Of a DNA stretch of 64,000 bases, positions 46,346-58,240 are shown piece after piece. The position numbers and the translations under genes are program-made. Source of the stretch: Phalacrocorax aristotelis. Taxonomy: Eukaryota > Chordata > Aves > Suliformes > Phalacrocoracidae. The notes under the pieces were generated by a model. The model had not been told where the DNA came from, did not search any database, and saw only the letters and a list, made by a program, of their open reading frames with translations. Every line of letters begins with the position of its first letter. Position 1 is the first letter of the stretch. Location of the stretch: contig NC_134288.1 in NCBI RefSeq assembly GCF_949628215.1, positions 9,431,682 through 9,495,681 of the forward strand, given 5' to 3'.

Positions 46346-49300
46346 ACCATTTATTGGGCTTGATCTCATGCCAAGAAAAGGTTGAACACAGCCAGTTCAG
46401 ACAGGTAATTGTGTGGTTCTGCTGCGTGAAGGGGTGGGAGGAAACCCTTCTGCTACCCTGCAGTGCATCTGCTGCTTTTGCTATTCCACACACCCTGCTT
46501 CTTGTGGTATGCATGCAAAGTGCAGCCGCTTGCTCCCTCCCTGGAAAGCAGCTATGAGGAGGAACAAATTCCTGTTATGGGGAAAATGATCACAATGAAA
46601 GTGGTGGCAAAATACAGCCATTTATGTAGAGCAACCAAAAGAAAGCAGGAGCAATAGTCAATGTCCCAAACTTTCCCTTGAAGCACACAACCAAGTACGA
46701 CGCAGGTTTGGAAAGCAGCACTTCTAGCAGAATGTATTTTTAGCAAGGAGACTGTTTAGATCCTCTGTACTTCCTTAGCTGTAATTCAAAAGCAGATGCA
46801 AGAGTTTTTACCACCATTAAAATAATCAAAGTTTTAGAATAACAAATTATGTGAATTAAAATGTCTTCCACTCATGACGGTCTGTCTGTTTACTGTTCAG
46901 CGTCAGAGACAACAGCAAGCAACTCATCCTGTACCTCAAGATTTCCTTTTTCTTGCGGTAGTTATGGCACATAATACATTTCTGCAAAAACAACAGATGA
47001 AAAAAAGCTCAACTAATTTCACAACCAAAGAGTGAATCCTCTCTTCTGCTAAGTTTTTCTCTAGTCAAACACATCTATTCTGCAATAGAGTTTAGCCTTG
47101 TACCAATGCAAGAAGAGAGAAAGAATTGTGAAGCTATGAATCCCATTAGCATCAAAATGCAGCTATGGAGACACGAGGATTTTAGGGAGATAAGATATTT
47201 TTTGAAAGAATACTAAGAGAAGGGAAAATTTCTTTTATGAAGCACACATTTTTCATAGACCTGGAATCCACAGCACATTATAAAACTGAATTTGTTGCTG
47301 CTGTTTTCACTTTACAGCATTAATCACTAAAGGCTTGCTTAGGTAGGCAGGAAAAATCCTTTTTCCATTGTATTAACTTCATACAATTTAAGAAGCCTTT
47401 CAAGACCCACATAAATGCAAGTAAACACTTCTGAGTCTAGCTGGTCCTGGGCTAGCCTGGGCACACGGCTGCACCAGAACACAACCTGCTGGACCTGCCT
47501 TCCACAGATGTACCTGCACTGCTGCTCCAGAAGGCAGAAAGCACTTAAATCACGGCAGCTCCATCTAGCCAACGTTTGATTTAAAGCCCTTCGGAAAGTC
47601 ACATTTCCAGAACACCATTTCCAGTATTGCAGGGGTGCAATTCTGTTTAATCTTATGTCCTTGCACAAGTGGTAGAATTCACAGGTGAAGCAAACACACT
47701 GTGCAGAGAGGCACAGACAAAAGGGACCAGTGCACACAACAGCAGGGAGAGACATCCTTTAAGTAAAGTCCTGGCTGCAATTCACAGGACATGTTTCTGA
47801 GGACAATGACAACCTGCTCATAAATCCTGCTGGCAGCAACCATAACAGGCCAACTACCATTTAGGGACAGGAGATGCCTCCTCAGAGGTATTTGGTTCTG
47901 TGCAGCTTCTGCTGGACATGGCATTTTAAAAAACATGGTCTTGAGAAAAGCCACCACACACCGAGATACTGCAGGGAAGGGGAGAGGAGACTCACCCTGT
48001 ATCCCAGAGGGTTACCTGTGCAGGGGGACAGTAAGCATCTTTGTGTGTCAGTCCTGGGATCCTGAGTGCAGGATTTTCCTGACTTTGATGCATCCTGAAT
48101 AAACAAAGATCTCAACACCTTTGGCCTGCCAAGTCTCCCCATTAAGATTTGACTAGAACCAGGACGGGGGACAAAGGTAACAGAAAGGTTCTGTGCAAAT
48201 ATTTAACAAATGTCTTCCATATTTGCAAAAGCTTATGTGTATTTACAATACAGGAATACTACACTCCAGGGACAATATGCTGCCTTTATGCAGTTCTTAG
48301 TAAAATTATCTTATTACAATGTGAAGGAACAGATGGATTTGGTGCATGCATCTGGAGATAAACAAACCTAAACCAGGTGTATGCAGAAACATGCATCAGG
48401 GCTTTTGAATTTCACTGTTCAGTCCCCCAGACAACCACATCTTCATACAATATACATATATTGCTTTAGCACATAAACAGTGCAGTCTAAGAATCAAACT
48501 GATGGTTGTGTCTATGCAAGATTCCTAATACCCAGCTTGCCTTTTACGAATTAACACAGGTAGAATATGCAACTGCTCCAGCAAAGAACAGACACTTGAA
48601 CTGCTCCAAAAGGGGAAGAAAAAGCCAAACAAAAAAAACTCAAAACCCCTCATGGCTTGTATAATTTGGATTTTGACTAATGAGAAATCAGGGAAGAAAA
48701 CATCCCTGTGGGCTTACAGCTGATTTCCAGAACAAAAGCTCCCACGGGGTCTTGAAGAAGGTTGATCCAAAAAACAAAAGATGACCTCATAAGAAAGTCA
48801 GAATGCAGTGCTGAAATCCTACCCCATGTCATCTAGGAGGAAGTGGATTTCTGCTAGAATGGCTTTACACATTGTTGCCATGTTAGCAGGAAACAGTGTG
48901 AACGCAGTTTTGCCATTGCATGGCATTGTCATGGGTTTGTCCCCCACTCCTGCCCCCCAACCTGCTGCTGGGCTGCCCACTACCGCTCCGTTAGCTGCTT
49001 GTACACAGCTTCTTGCAGAAACTGTCAAGGAACTTCAGGCTCACAAGCGACACTTGGCTCTCACTTACCTCTAGAGGTATTTCAATGGAGTAATTATGCA
49101 CTTTGGGTGGCTTGGGCACATAATGATTTTCCTTTTCTCAAATGCAATTACAGCTGCATGGAAAGAGAAAGAGATTTATGGACGAAACACCAGTAGAATC
49201 GATATATCAGATCAGGTGGAAAACCATGATTTTGAGCTGCTGCTGAACTATATTAAACCACCTAAATTAACTTAATTAGGTGTCAAAACAAGTCTGCCTG

Positions 49301-50985
49301 ATTTATAAGAGATATTTGTTTTTAAAAAAACTCAGTCCTGTTTAAAAAAGCAGGCTCAGCTCCCAATCAAGATAGCTCCTCTGATAAACTTTTAAAAGCT
49401 GCATATACCTTGAGATACAGGCCATCTCTGCAAAAGTTTTTTAGCTCTTCTCAAATTTGTATTTAGATAACAGGGATGCCAACATTCAACAATTTACAGA
49501 GGAAAAAAAAAACAAATCAGAAATATCAGTAAACAAATGATTCAAGAGAAAACAGGGAGACAATTTAGGGTTGAAAGCTAACCTTTACATGCCTAAACTT
49601 CCCATAAGCCCTCAATATAGCTGCAATTAGCTCTTCACAAATCTGGAGAGAAACAGCCACATCAGAAGACATTGAACTTTTCATTAGGTATACATATATA
49701 TAAAATACATATATATGCATATATAAAGAACTTTGACCATCCCTGCCCTTCTTTCTCTTTTTCCACACATTTTTTACTTTTCGTACATTTAGGGCAGCAT
49801 TTAGAGTAGCTTTTCTACATAATTAGCAACTGTCCCCATGGTGCTCTCTGTCCTGAAGCCAGTGACAGGTCAACATGCGTGCAGCTGGAACAGGCATTCT
49901 GCATTTGGGGTGCCCACAGTGTCACAGCCCATTGCAAACAGCCAGACAGAAGGGGAAAGCACCAGGGCATCTCCCACCAGCATTAACAGGTGCAAAAAGA
50001 AACTGAAAAGGAGCCTCACTTACAATTTATATGATGCAGCAACCTCCTATGCCCAACGGAAAAGCAGCCTGGAAGTATGTGTCTGAAACACATGAGAATA
50101 TTATTCCATTCCAGGCTCAGAGATTTAAGCTTAAGTCAGGTGGAAAAAATAGGCCTAGATTGTTTTCCTTTTAGCAGTGGCAGAATCTGACCGGTGCTGT
50201 CATACATTGTTTCAGGGGTGTTAGTCATTAGCACCGCAGGACTGAGCGGAGATCTCCTCTAGAGATACGGCACAGAAGGATAATGCACGCAGCTCAGAAG
50301 GGTTAGGGTGTAACAAAACTACAGTTCACTCTGCTCCCAGCAGGGACCTGTCTGCTGCAGCCCTGGAGAGGTTACGTGCCCATGGTCAGGAAGATAAACC
50401 AAGGTTCTGCCCCATTTCAGCAGTGTGGGTTTGCAGAAGGGGGGTCTCAAGAAGCAAGTGCTCCATGTCTGCACTTGGAGGAGCCAAGGGAGGAAAAATT
50501 GCTTTTCTCTGCCTCATGCTTCTAGTGAACATAATCAGAAATTAGTTGGGTTTTTTTAACTCAAACAGGATGTTGTTTCTTAATGTGACTTCCATGCTTG
50601 CATCAATATTGCTGCAGACAAAACGACACTATTACAAAAAAAAACAAACCATTATCAGACAAAAGCACTTGAGAGAAATAAGAGAGCTGATCATCAGGAG
50701 ATGATTTGATCCCAATTTAATGTTTTTAAGTGCTGCCTCCAGGCCCTTGCCTCAGGAGAAGGCAGCCTTAGCAAGCAGATGAATTCTACCCCCCTCCTGT
50801 GAACAGCAAGCAAACAAACCACAGCAGGTTTCATTTCACAGCTGTCTCCAGGCCAGTCAATCCCAAAACCAAAAGGCTGGTTCGAAAGGTTCCTTGCTGA
50901 GTGCCTGCCATGGCAAGGTCTGGACCTGGGGAGACCACAGCTGACAAGCCCCACCAGACAGCCTGGGCTTGGCACTGACAGTGTG
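46346..50985. other. Noncoding-looking region, no gene recognised
   Basis: No protein recognised. It contains a 138-codon cysteine-rich minus-strand frame (47339-47755), a well-formed but stop-filled exon-like block (49069-49153, minus) and an alternating AT tract (49688-49728). None is enough to call a gene. Confidence 0.45.
49688..49728. repeat. Alternating AT-rich simple sequence
   Basis: TATACATATATATAAAATAC followed by further ATATATGCATATATA. Low-complexity DNA with potential Z-like or cruciform behaviour and no clear unit count. Confidence 0.7.
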
Positions 50986-50989
50986 CATT

Positions 50990-51063
50990 CATAGAATCTC
51001 AGAATGGTTAAGGTTGGAAAAGTCCTAGAGCATCCAGCAAAGCAGCTCCTGCAGGGCCCTTAA
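50990..51063 (-). mobile_element. CR1 LINE 3' tail fragment
   Basis: On the plus strand TCATAGAATCTCAGAATGGT, then AAGGTTGGAAAAGTCCTAGA, is the reverse complement of the CR1 3' end. Only about 75 bp remain. Confidence 0.85.
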
Positions 51064-51087
51064 TTTGCTTTTAAAACATCAACAGTA

Positions 51088-51168
51088 ATACCTAAAAAAC
51101 CCCCAAAACACCAAAACCAACAAACAATAAAACACCAAAACCCAAATCAACCCCCAAAAACCACAGTT
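51088..51168. repeat. Strand-asymmetric C/A-rich stretch
   Basis: About 80 bp of CAAAACACC-like sequence, almost without G and with few T, next to the CR1 fragment. The opposite strand is G/T-rich. No exact repeat unit could be fixed. Confidence 0.7.
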
Positions 51169-54100
51169 GAAGATGCAGAACAGCAGAAGGAATTGTCCCC
51201 CTAAACAGCCCTGGCAGGAAACAAAATGCAGAGAGATGAGAGAGAAATAAGGCTGACTTTTGCAAGATGAGTGTCCAAGGCTGCATCTTTTCTTGCCAAA
51301 AACCAGACACATTTATTCAATAAGATTTTTTTTTGCCTTGTCATTTCTCTCCAGATAATCCCTTGCAGATGGGTCTCAGATTCAAGATGTCTGCAAAAGC
51401 CTCTCCGTCAGTTAGCTTGTTGATCCTGTAGGCAGGCTGTAATGGATGTACTCAACACATCTTTACTTACCGTATAAGTTCCTCCTGCAGCCACCAGTTT
51501 TGCTATGATGCATACAATGCTCACTGTACACCTTAGTCTACAGCTGGGCCTTGAGATTTTGTCAGAAGACAAAGAATCATGCAGAAGCCTTTATTCTGTT
51601 TGCCACTCACCCTTTGAAAGCTACTGAATCCACCTTTAATTATGGGAATGTGAATTTGCTCATTTCAGGCTCAAAAATGATATTTGTTGAATCTTCACAA
51701 GCTGTAAAGAAAAACACTGTCATTGGGACTAATGCTCAGGATGCCGAGTTGTAACTATGGAAGAGCATCTAAGCTGTCATTTTCTCACTTCTCAAGGGAG
51801 GTAACACTTAAAGGAAGCACAGTGCAAGGTTTGTGTTTGCAGTCAGCTAAAGCTGCTCACAATACAATTTAGATTTCTGGATGCATGCAGGTGCACCCAA
51901 GGAAGCAGAGAGACATGTGTGGTTTTAATTCAAGTGGATTGCAGCTCAAAAATAGCTCATGCTGTGGGATAGATGAAAAAATCCAAGTCCTTCAAAACTC
52001 AGCAGGGCTGAGGTAGAAGGATTCTACAAAACAAGACTGGCTTATGTCCTAAAAGAGATGACATTCCAAATGACCAGGACTTTAATAGGATGTAAAACAA
52101 GCAGAGCAGGGAGGAAATGGACATGGAGAAATGCTTATACAATGTGCAGAAATGCTGGCATAAAACTGTAGAGGTTTTACTCACCCTTCTCCTATGTTTC
52201 TTGAAATACGATGGCACTTTCTGCATTCGAACCTTGCAGTGATATCAGCAGACCACACAGGAGAAAGACTCAAACCCTCATCATCTTCAGTCTTAATAAC
52301 CTGCCAGTGACATCCCCAAAGTATTCTCCCTTTGCTCACCTTTCTCTATAGTAATTCAGTCAGACAGGCAGGTATACCCTGTCTCCCATTCAGATGAGTG
52401 AGTGAAAACCCCACAGATATTTAAGATATCATAACTTGTCTTTTTACTTTTTCTCTAGAATAATCCACCCATCATCAGCAATTTTGGAGTCCAAAATAGC
52501 AACCCACAATTACCTTGCAAAGTATTTGAAGCATACTGTTAAGCAACATGAACCTATTTTCACTTAGCACAGCTTGGTCTGTGCAGGGAACACTCCCTTA
52601 CACAGGGTGGAAGCCAGAGGTCCTTTCCCCAGACAACTCCTACAAAATCCAGCCCTGGCAACAGCTATTTCACATGGCAGCCCTCCGACAAGATGCCCTG
52701 GGTGCAAATCGGAAAACCCAATCCGCAAAGCTCGTCTGTGCAAATGTTTTATTGTGTGCTATTATGACTAACAATTCTCCAAATCATGAAGCAAAGATCA
52801 TTTTGTACAAAACCTTCATAATAAATACAGCTAGCATTAAAAAATAATAAGGACCTTGCCCTGTTGCTTTACTCTTATCTCTAATAATGAGAAAAAATGT
52901 GCTTAGTTCTGAGAAGTTGAGTGATGAGATCTGGATACCAAATAGCCTCACAGCACAAAAGCTTAGGGATACAAAAGATCAGAGAAAGGCCCTAAAGTCT
53001 TGGGAAAAGTATACTGCAAAGCCAATGAATTAATGCACCTTCTCCACACTATGACAGAGGCAGCCTCATCACTGACTTCTCAGGCACCTGTCCCTCTAGG
53101 CAAATGTACCCTTCCTGAGATGTCCTGCAGATCTTTCTGGCTGCATCCCCAAACCAAAGTCCTTCCCACTCCCACGTAAAATAGGCAAACAAACATACTC
53201 TGTCAGGAGCATGATGTGAAGGTGCACTGCTCCAGTTGCAGCCAGCATACCAAGACGACATCCTGCAGCCTTCCTCCTTTTCTTCCCTGCCAGCCCTAGC
53301 AGGTACCCAGAGCCACAGGAAACCCCCTGGACCATCCTGCTCCAGGTGCCTGAGCAGTGACCAGGCTGGCAATGGTCCCTAGCACAGGTCACACTAACCT
53401 CTCAGGCCACACCAGTGACTAAAGGGGTGAGAAAGAAAAAGGCCAACCTGCAGAATTCATGCTCAGTGCAAAGCTTCCCCTGCCTACATGAAAAGCAGGA
53501 TGGTACCCTCTTCCTTGCAAGTCTGCAGTGTTCTCCCTCCTCTCCTACCTCCCACACTGTGCAGCGCATATTCACATTGCCCACAGGGAGGTGAGCACAC
53601 ACCACTGACAATCTGCCATGATGGAGGCACACGCTCCACATGCCCAAGCCCCCCAGCTGCTGCTGGCTGTGATATTATCCGCAGCTGTTGTCCAAGCTCT
53701 GCTCAGTTCAAAGCCACTTCATAGACAATACGACACTTCAAGGCAGTCCCATAATTGCATGCTAATGACACCTCCATTGCTCTGCACAGCAAACAGCTCC
53801 TGCACAGATCTGCTAATTGCTCATCTGGCACTGCACAGTAATGCCACGTGCTTGGCTACAGTCCCAAGGGATAAACCCCAAATTATAAACCTATATTTCA
53901 CATTATATTTACAGATGAAATGTCAATACCCAGCATCTCTGTCTACTGCAGGTCAACAACTGCAGGCAAACAGAAGCACAAAAAACCTCCAACAGCCTTT
54001 CAGGCGTGGATGGACACCACCTAGGTTTGAGCACTGCTCCTTTCTCTGGCCATCCTGGGTCTCACAGGAGCTTTGTCTTACCAGTCCACTTGACCAGAAT

Positions 54101-56510
54101 CCCTGTTTTGAAAAGCTCTGCCCTCAAACCCACCACTGATGCTCCTCATGGTTTCTTCTTGCTCTGCTCCCTTCCCTTCCATGCAAAACCTGGAGCTGGC
54201 TCTGGAGACAGCCAGCATAAATTACACATCTAGGCCACTTGGGGAAGTTTTCACCTGCCCCAGCAGGGCAATGCTATGCACACCAAGGTGATCAGTGGTC
54301 TGCTACAGCCAGTTTTATCCCACAGGTGCCCACCCAGGCTGGAGCTTTAACCCCTGAATTTCTGCACCAGCAGTGCCCATTGCTGAGCTGCAGGCTGCTC
54401 TGTTGCAGTGCCATTCTGCCTGGGCTGGCCCAAGTGTATCACTATTTGTGATGGCAAACAAAGCAGCTGCCTGCATCAGTGCTCCTGCAGTCTCCTTCCT
54501 TGCTCAAATACAAGCTTCACACAGCTCATATACACATACACGTTTTACACATAGAATTTATCTTCTTCATGTCTGCCAAAATTGTTCAGAAGGATTCAAT
54601 AGATAATTCTTCTGGAATAAAACACTGCTCACCAGGTTGTTTCTCTGTTGCCCCATTGCCCCAGCTGGAAGGGTGGCAGCTTCCCATTAGGCACAGCCAG
54701 CTCCCAGCACATGAACAAAGGCAGGAGTCAACCTGACATGAGGGAGACAAAATGCTCTGGATGTCGGCTGGTCTCTGGCAGACTCAGAGTGGCTGGTGGC
54801 AGTGATGTTTTCCAGACCATTGTCAAGGCTTCACTTAGTTCTCAAGCGTCAAGTGATTTCACAAACCATGACATTTTTCTAGAAAAGACATAACTGTGAA
54901 TTAATAAGATGCAAGGCACACTGTACAGTACAAAGCATTGTTCCACCACTTGTGTTCTACCTTTGTGTTCAACATCAATGCACAGTAGAGTTCAGGCTTA
55001 GATTTAAAAAAAACAATTTCAATTACTTGTTAAAAGAAGATCAGTATCTGTTTCTCATCATGCATTTCCCCCATAACTCTAAATGCAGAGGAGAGGAAGC
55101 ATTTACAGGCATCCCCTTCTTTCCCTACAACCAAAAAGATGACCCAGACTCCCAGCGTGACACACCTGCCTGCCCTCCAAAAGATGCTCCTCTGCCCTTT
55201 GCTGCAGGAAGCTGCTTCCCATTGCTTTGCACTAACCCTTTCAAAGGCTGCAATCCAAGCCTTGCTGGTGCTTACAGTGATGATGTAGTAGAAGCTGCCA
55301 CATATTTAAGCTTTCCTAACTGTCCCCTATGGTCTACTAAGTATAATTACCAAATAATGTGCATGAACATGAATGCGTCCTTGGCAATTAGGGTGCTGCC
55401 ATGGAAGGGATATCAGCCACTCAGCTGTCTCTCTTGCTGAGGGTCTCTGGCCAGCCACCATTATCACAATACCTCATCATCTTGCACGTGTTAGCAGAAC
55501 ACCATGCAATGCTCCACTTTCCCCTAAGCAAAGCTGCTGACAGGTTGCTGCTCAGGATTTTAGGCAATGAAAATAACAACCTATCAGTGTTTTAAGGACC
55601 AAGCATTCAGAGGAATGATTATGAGCCTGTACAAATGGTGTACTTGCACTTCACACCAGCTGCTTCCCTGTATAAATCCATATGGCCAGGTCTCTTCCCC
55701 ATCACACTGAGTCTCACCTGTGGGTCCCATCCCTCAGAGCCTGGGGTCCTGTTCTGCCCAGAGCCACTGCCACAGGACAGAGCTGTGGCAGACGACCACC
55801 CTCAACACCTGCAATACTGCAAGGACCAAAAAGAAGGATCATGAGGCCAGAGAGGACTGCAAAGGAGACATTATAACTATTGGCAAAAATAAAGTTCACA
55901 AGCCTTATTCTTGCTGTCACATCCCTGCTCTTTCTACCAATCCAGTACTTGCCCCCAAGAGAAACTCTTAGGAAAGGGACAGAGGCATTGTCATGCCTGC
56001 GCTGTTTGTCAGCTCTGAGCAACCTGCTCAGCCAGTTAATGAGCTTGGCTTTCACTGTGTTTTTAACTAATCTATTCCAAGGAACATCTCTACCTTCACA
56101 GGAGGCCGGCACACCCACACCCAACATCTCAAAACCCAGCCAAGATGAGGCAAGGCTTTGGTGGCTCCTGCCTGACGATGCTGGCATCCTGCAACGTGCA
56201 CACCCTCTCGGGAATAGTCTGCTGGTGATGGCAGCTCCACGGAACCTGCCCTGCCTGCACACTGGGGTTCAAGCACTAGTTCAGGGTATATTCAGCAATA
56301 AATGCAATTACTGTAAACATGAAGATTGGCTGTACATATTTCTGAGCAAAAGTGACAATGTGAGATAACAAGAATTGCCGCATTTTCCCACTGGTTTTAG
56401 TTGTATTTTGGCCAGGCTGAAATTAACTTCTTCTTGCTATAACTCTAAAATTTAAGTGTCTGCCCCTAAAACGTGGCTGAGTCCAGAGTTGTTTGATCAA
56501 AGAGCAACAG
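51169..56510. other. Noncoding-looking region, no gene recognised
   Basis: Unique-looking sequence. The longest frames (53618-54139 and 54952-55440 on plus, 55714-56262 on minus) have no recognised domain and lack splice or promoter context. Confidence 0.45.
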
Positions 56511-58240
56511 ATCATAGAATGGCTTGTGTTGGAAGGGACCTTAAAGATGATCTAGCTCAATTCCCCTGCCATGGGCAAGGACACCTTCCACTAGATGAGG
56601 CTGAGCTCAATCCCACTGTCTATGTCACTGACAAAGATGTTAAACAGCACTGGTCCCAATACCAACCCCTGAGGAATGCCACTCATCATTAGCCTCCACT
56701 TGAACATCGAGCCGTTAACCACAACTCTTTCAGTGTGACCATCCAGTCAATTCCTGATCCACCGAGTGGTCCATCTGTCAAATACGTGTCTCTCCAATTT
56801 AGAGACAAGGATGTTATGCGGGACAGTGTACATTCCAGGCAGATAATGTCAGTTGCTCTTCCCTTATCCACCAACACTGTAACCCCCTCGTAGAAGGCCA
56901 CCAAATTTGTCAGGCACAATTTGCCCTTAGCGAAGCCATGTTGGCTGTCACCAGTCACTTCCTTATTTTCCATGTGCCTTAGCACAGTTTCCAGGAGGAT
57001 CTGCTCAATGATTTCACCGGGCACAGGGTGCGACTGGCCTATAGTTCTCCAGATCTTCCTTTTTTCCCCCTTTTTAAAAATGGGGGTTACATTTCCCCTT
57101 TTCCAGGAAGTGGAAACTTCGCTGGACTGCCACAGCTTCTCAAAAGTGATGGATAGTGGCTTAGCAGCTTCATCCGCCAGTTCCCTTAATACCAGCGGAT
57201 GCACCTCATCAGGTCCCATAAACTTGTGCACCTTCAGGTTCCTTAGATGGCCTCAAACCTGATCTTCTCCTACAGTGGGCAGTTCTTCATTCACCCAGTC
57301 CCTGCCTTTGCCTTCTGTGACTTGGGCGGTGTGGCTTGAGCACTTGCTGGTGAAGACTGAGGCAAAAAAGTCATTGAGTACCTCAGCCTTCTCCATATCC
57401 CAGGCAACTGGGTCTCCCATTTCCTTCTAGAGAGGACCCACACCTTCCCTAGTCTTTCTTTTATCACTGATGTACCTACAGAAGCTTTTCTTGTTGCCCT
57501 TGACATCCCTTGCCAGGTTTAATTATATCAGGGCTTTAGCTTTCCTAACCTGATTCCCTGGCTGCTCAGACAATTTCTCTCTATTCCTCTCAGACTACCT
57601 GCCCTTGCTTCCACCCTCTATAGGCTTCCTTTTTGTGTTTGAGTTCATCCAGGAGCACCTTGTTCGTCCATGCAGGCCTCCTGGCATTTTTGCCTGACCT
57701 CCTCTTTGTTGGGATGCATCACTCCTGAGCTTGGAGGAGATAATCCTTGAATACTAACCAGCTTGCCTGGGCCCCACTTACCTCCAGGGTTTTATCCAAT
57801 GGTACTCTACCAAGCAGATCACTGAAGAGGCCAAAGCCTGCTCTCCTGAAGTCCAGGATAGTGAGCTTGCTTGTGCACGCTCCTCAGTGCCTAAAGGATC
57901 TTGAACTCCATCATTTCATGGTCACTGCAGCCAATGCTGCCCTTAAGCTTCACTTTTCCCACCAGCCCCTCCTTGTTGGTGAGAACAAGGTCCACCATAG
58001 CACCTCTCTTCATTGGCTCCTCTATCACTTGGAGAAGGAAGTTACCATCAACACATTCCAGGAACCTCCTGGATTTTTTATGCCCTGCTGTGTTGTCCCT
58101 CCAACAGATACCAGGGTGGTTGAAGTCCCCCCGATGAGGGCCAGGGCTTGTGAATGTGAGGCTACTCCTACCTGTCTATAGAGAGCCTCATCTGCTCAGT
58201 CTTCCTGGTCGAGTGGCCTGTAGCAGACGCCCACTGTAAT
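56511..58240 (-). mobile_element. CR1 LINE with internal deletion (endonuclease end, most of the RT domain, 3' tail)
   Basis: On the minus strand it opens with the end of the endonuclease domain (CYRPLDQEDEADEAL near 58215-58170). It continues through the linker to the reverse transcriptase (MGPDEVHPLVLRELADEAAK, then KRGNVTPIFKKGEK, then GDSQHGFAKGKLCLTNLVAF). The core ends at [20 protein letters not shown] near 56612, then jumps straight to the last ~100 bp of the CR1 tail (CATGGCAGGGGAATTGAGCT, then TTCCAACACAAGCCATTCTA). About a kilobase between RT and tail is absent relative to the usual element. Frameshifts and stops make it non-functional. Confidence 0.95.

Noticed and set aside
53618-54139. 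173-codon plus-strand frame with a hydrophobic N-terminus
   Set aside because: No recognised domain, no promoter or splice context, and overlapping frames of similar length nearby suggest chance.
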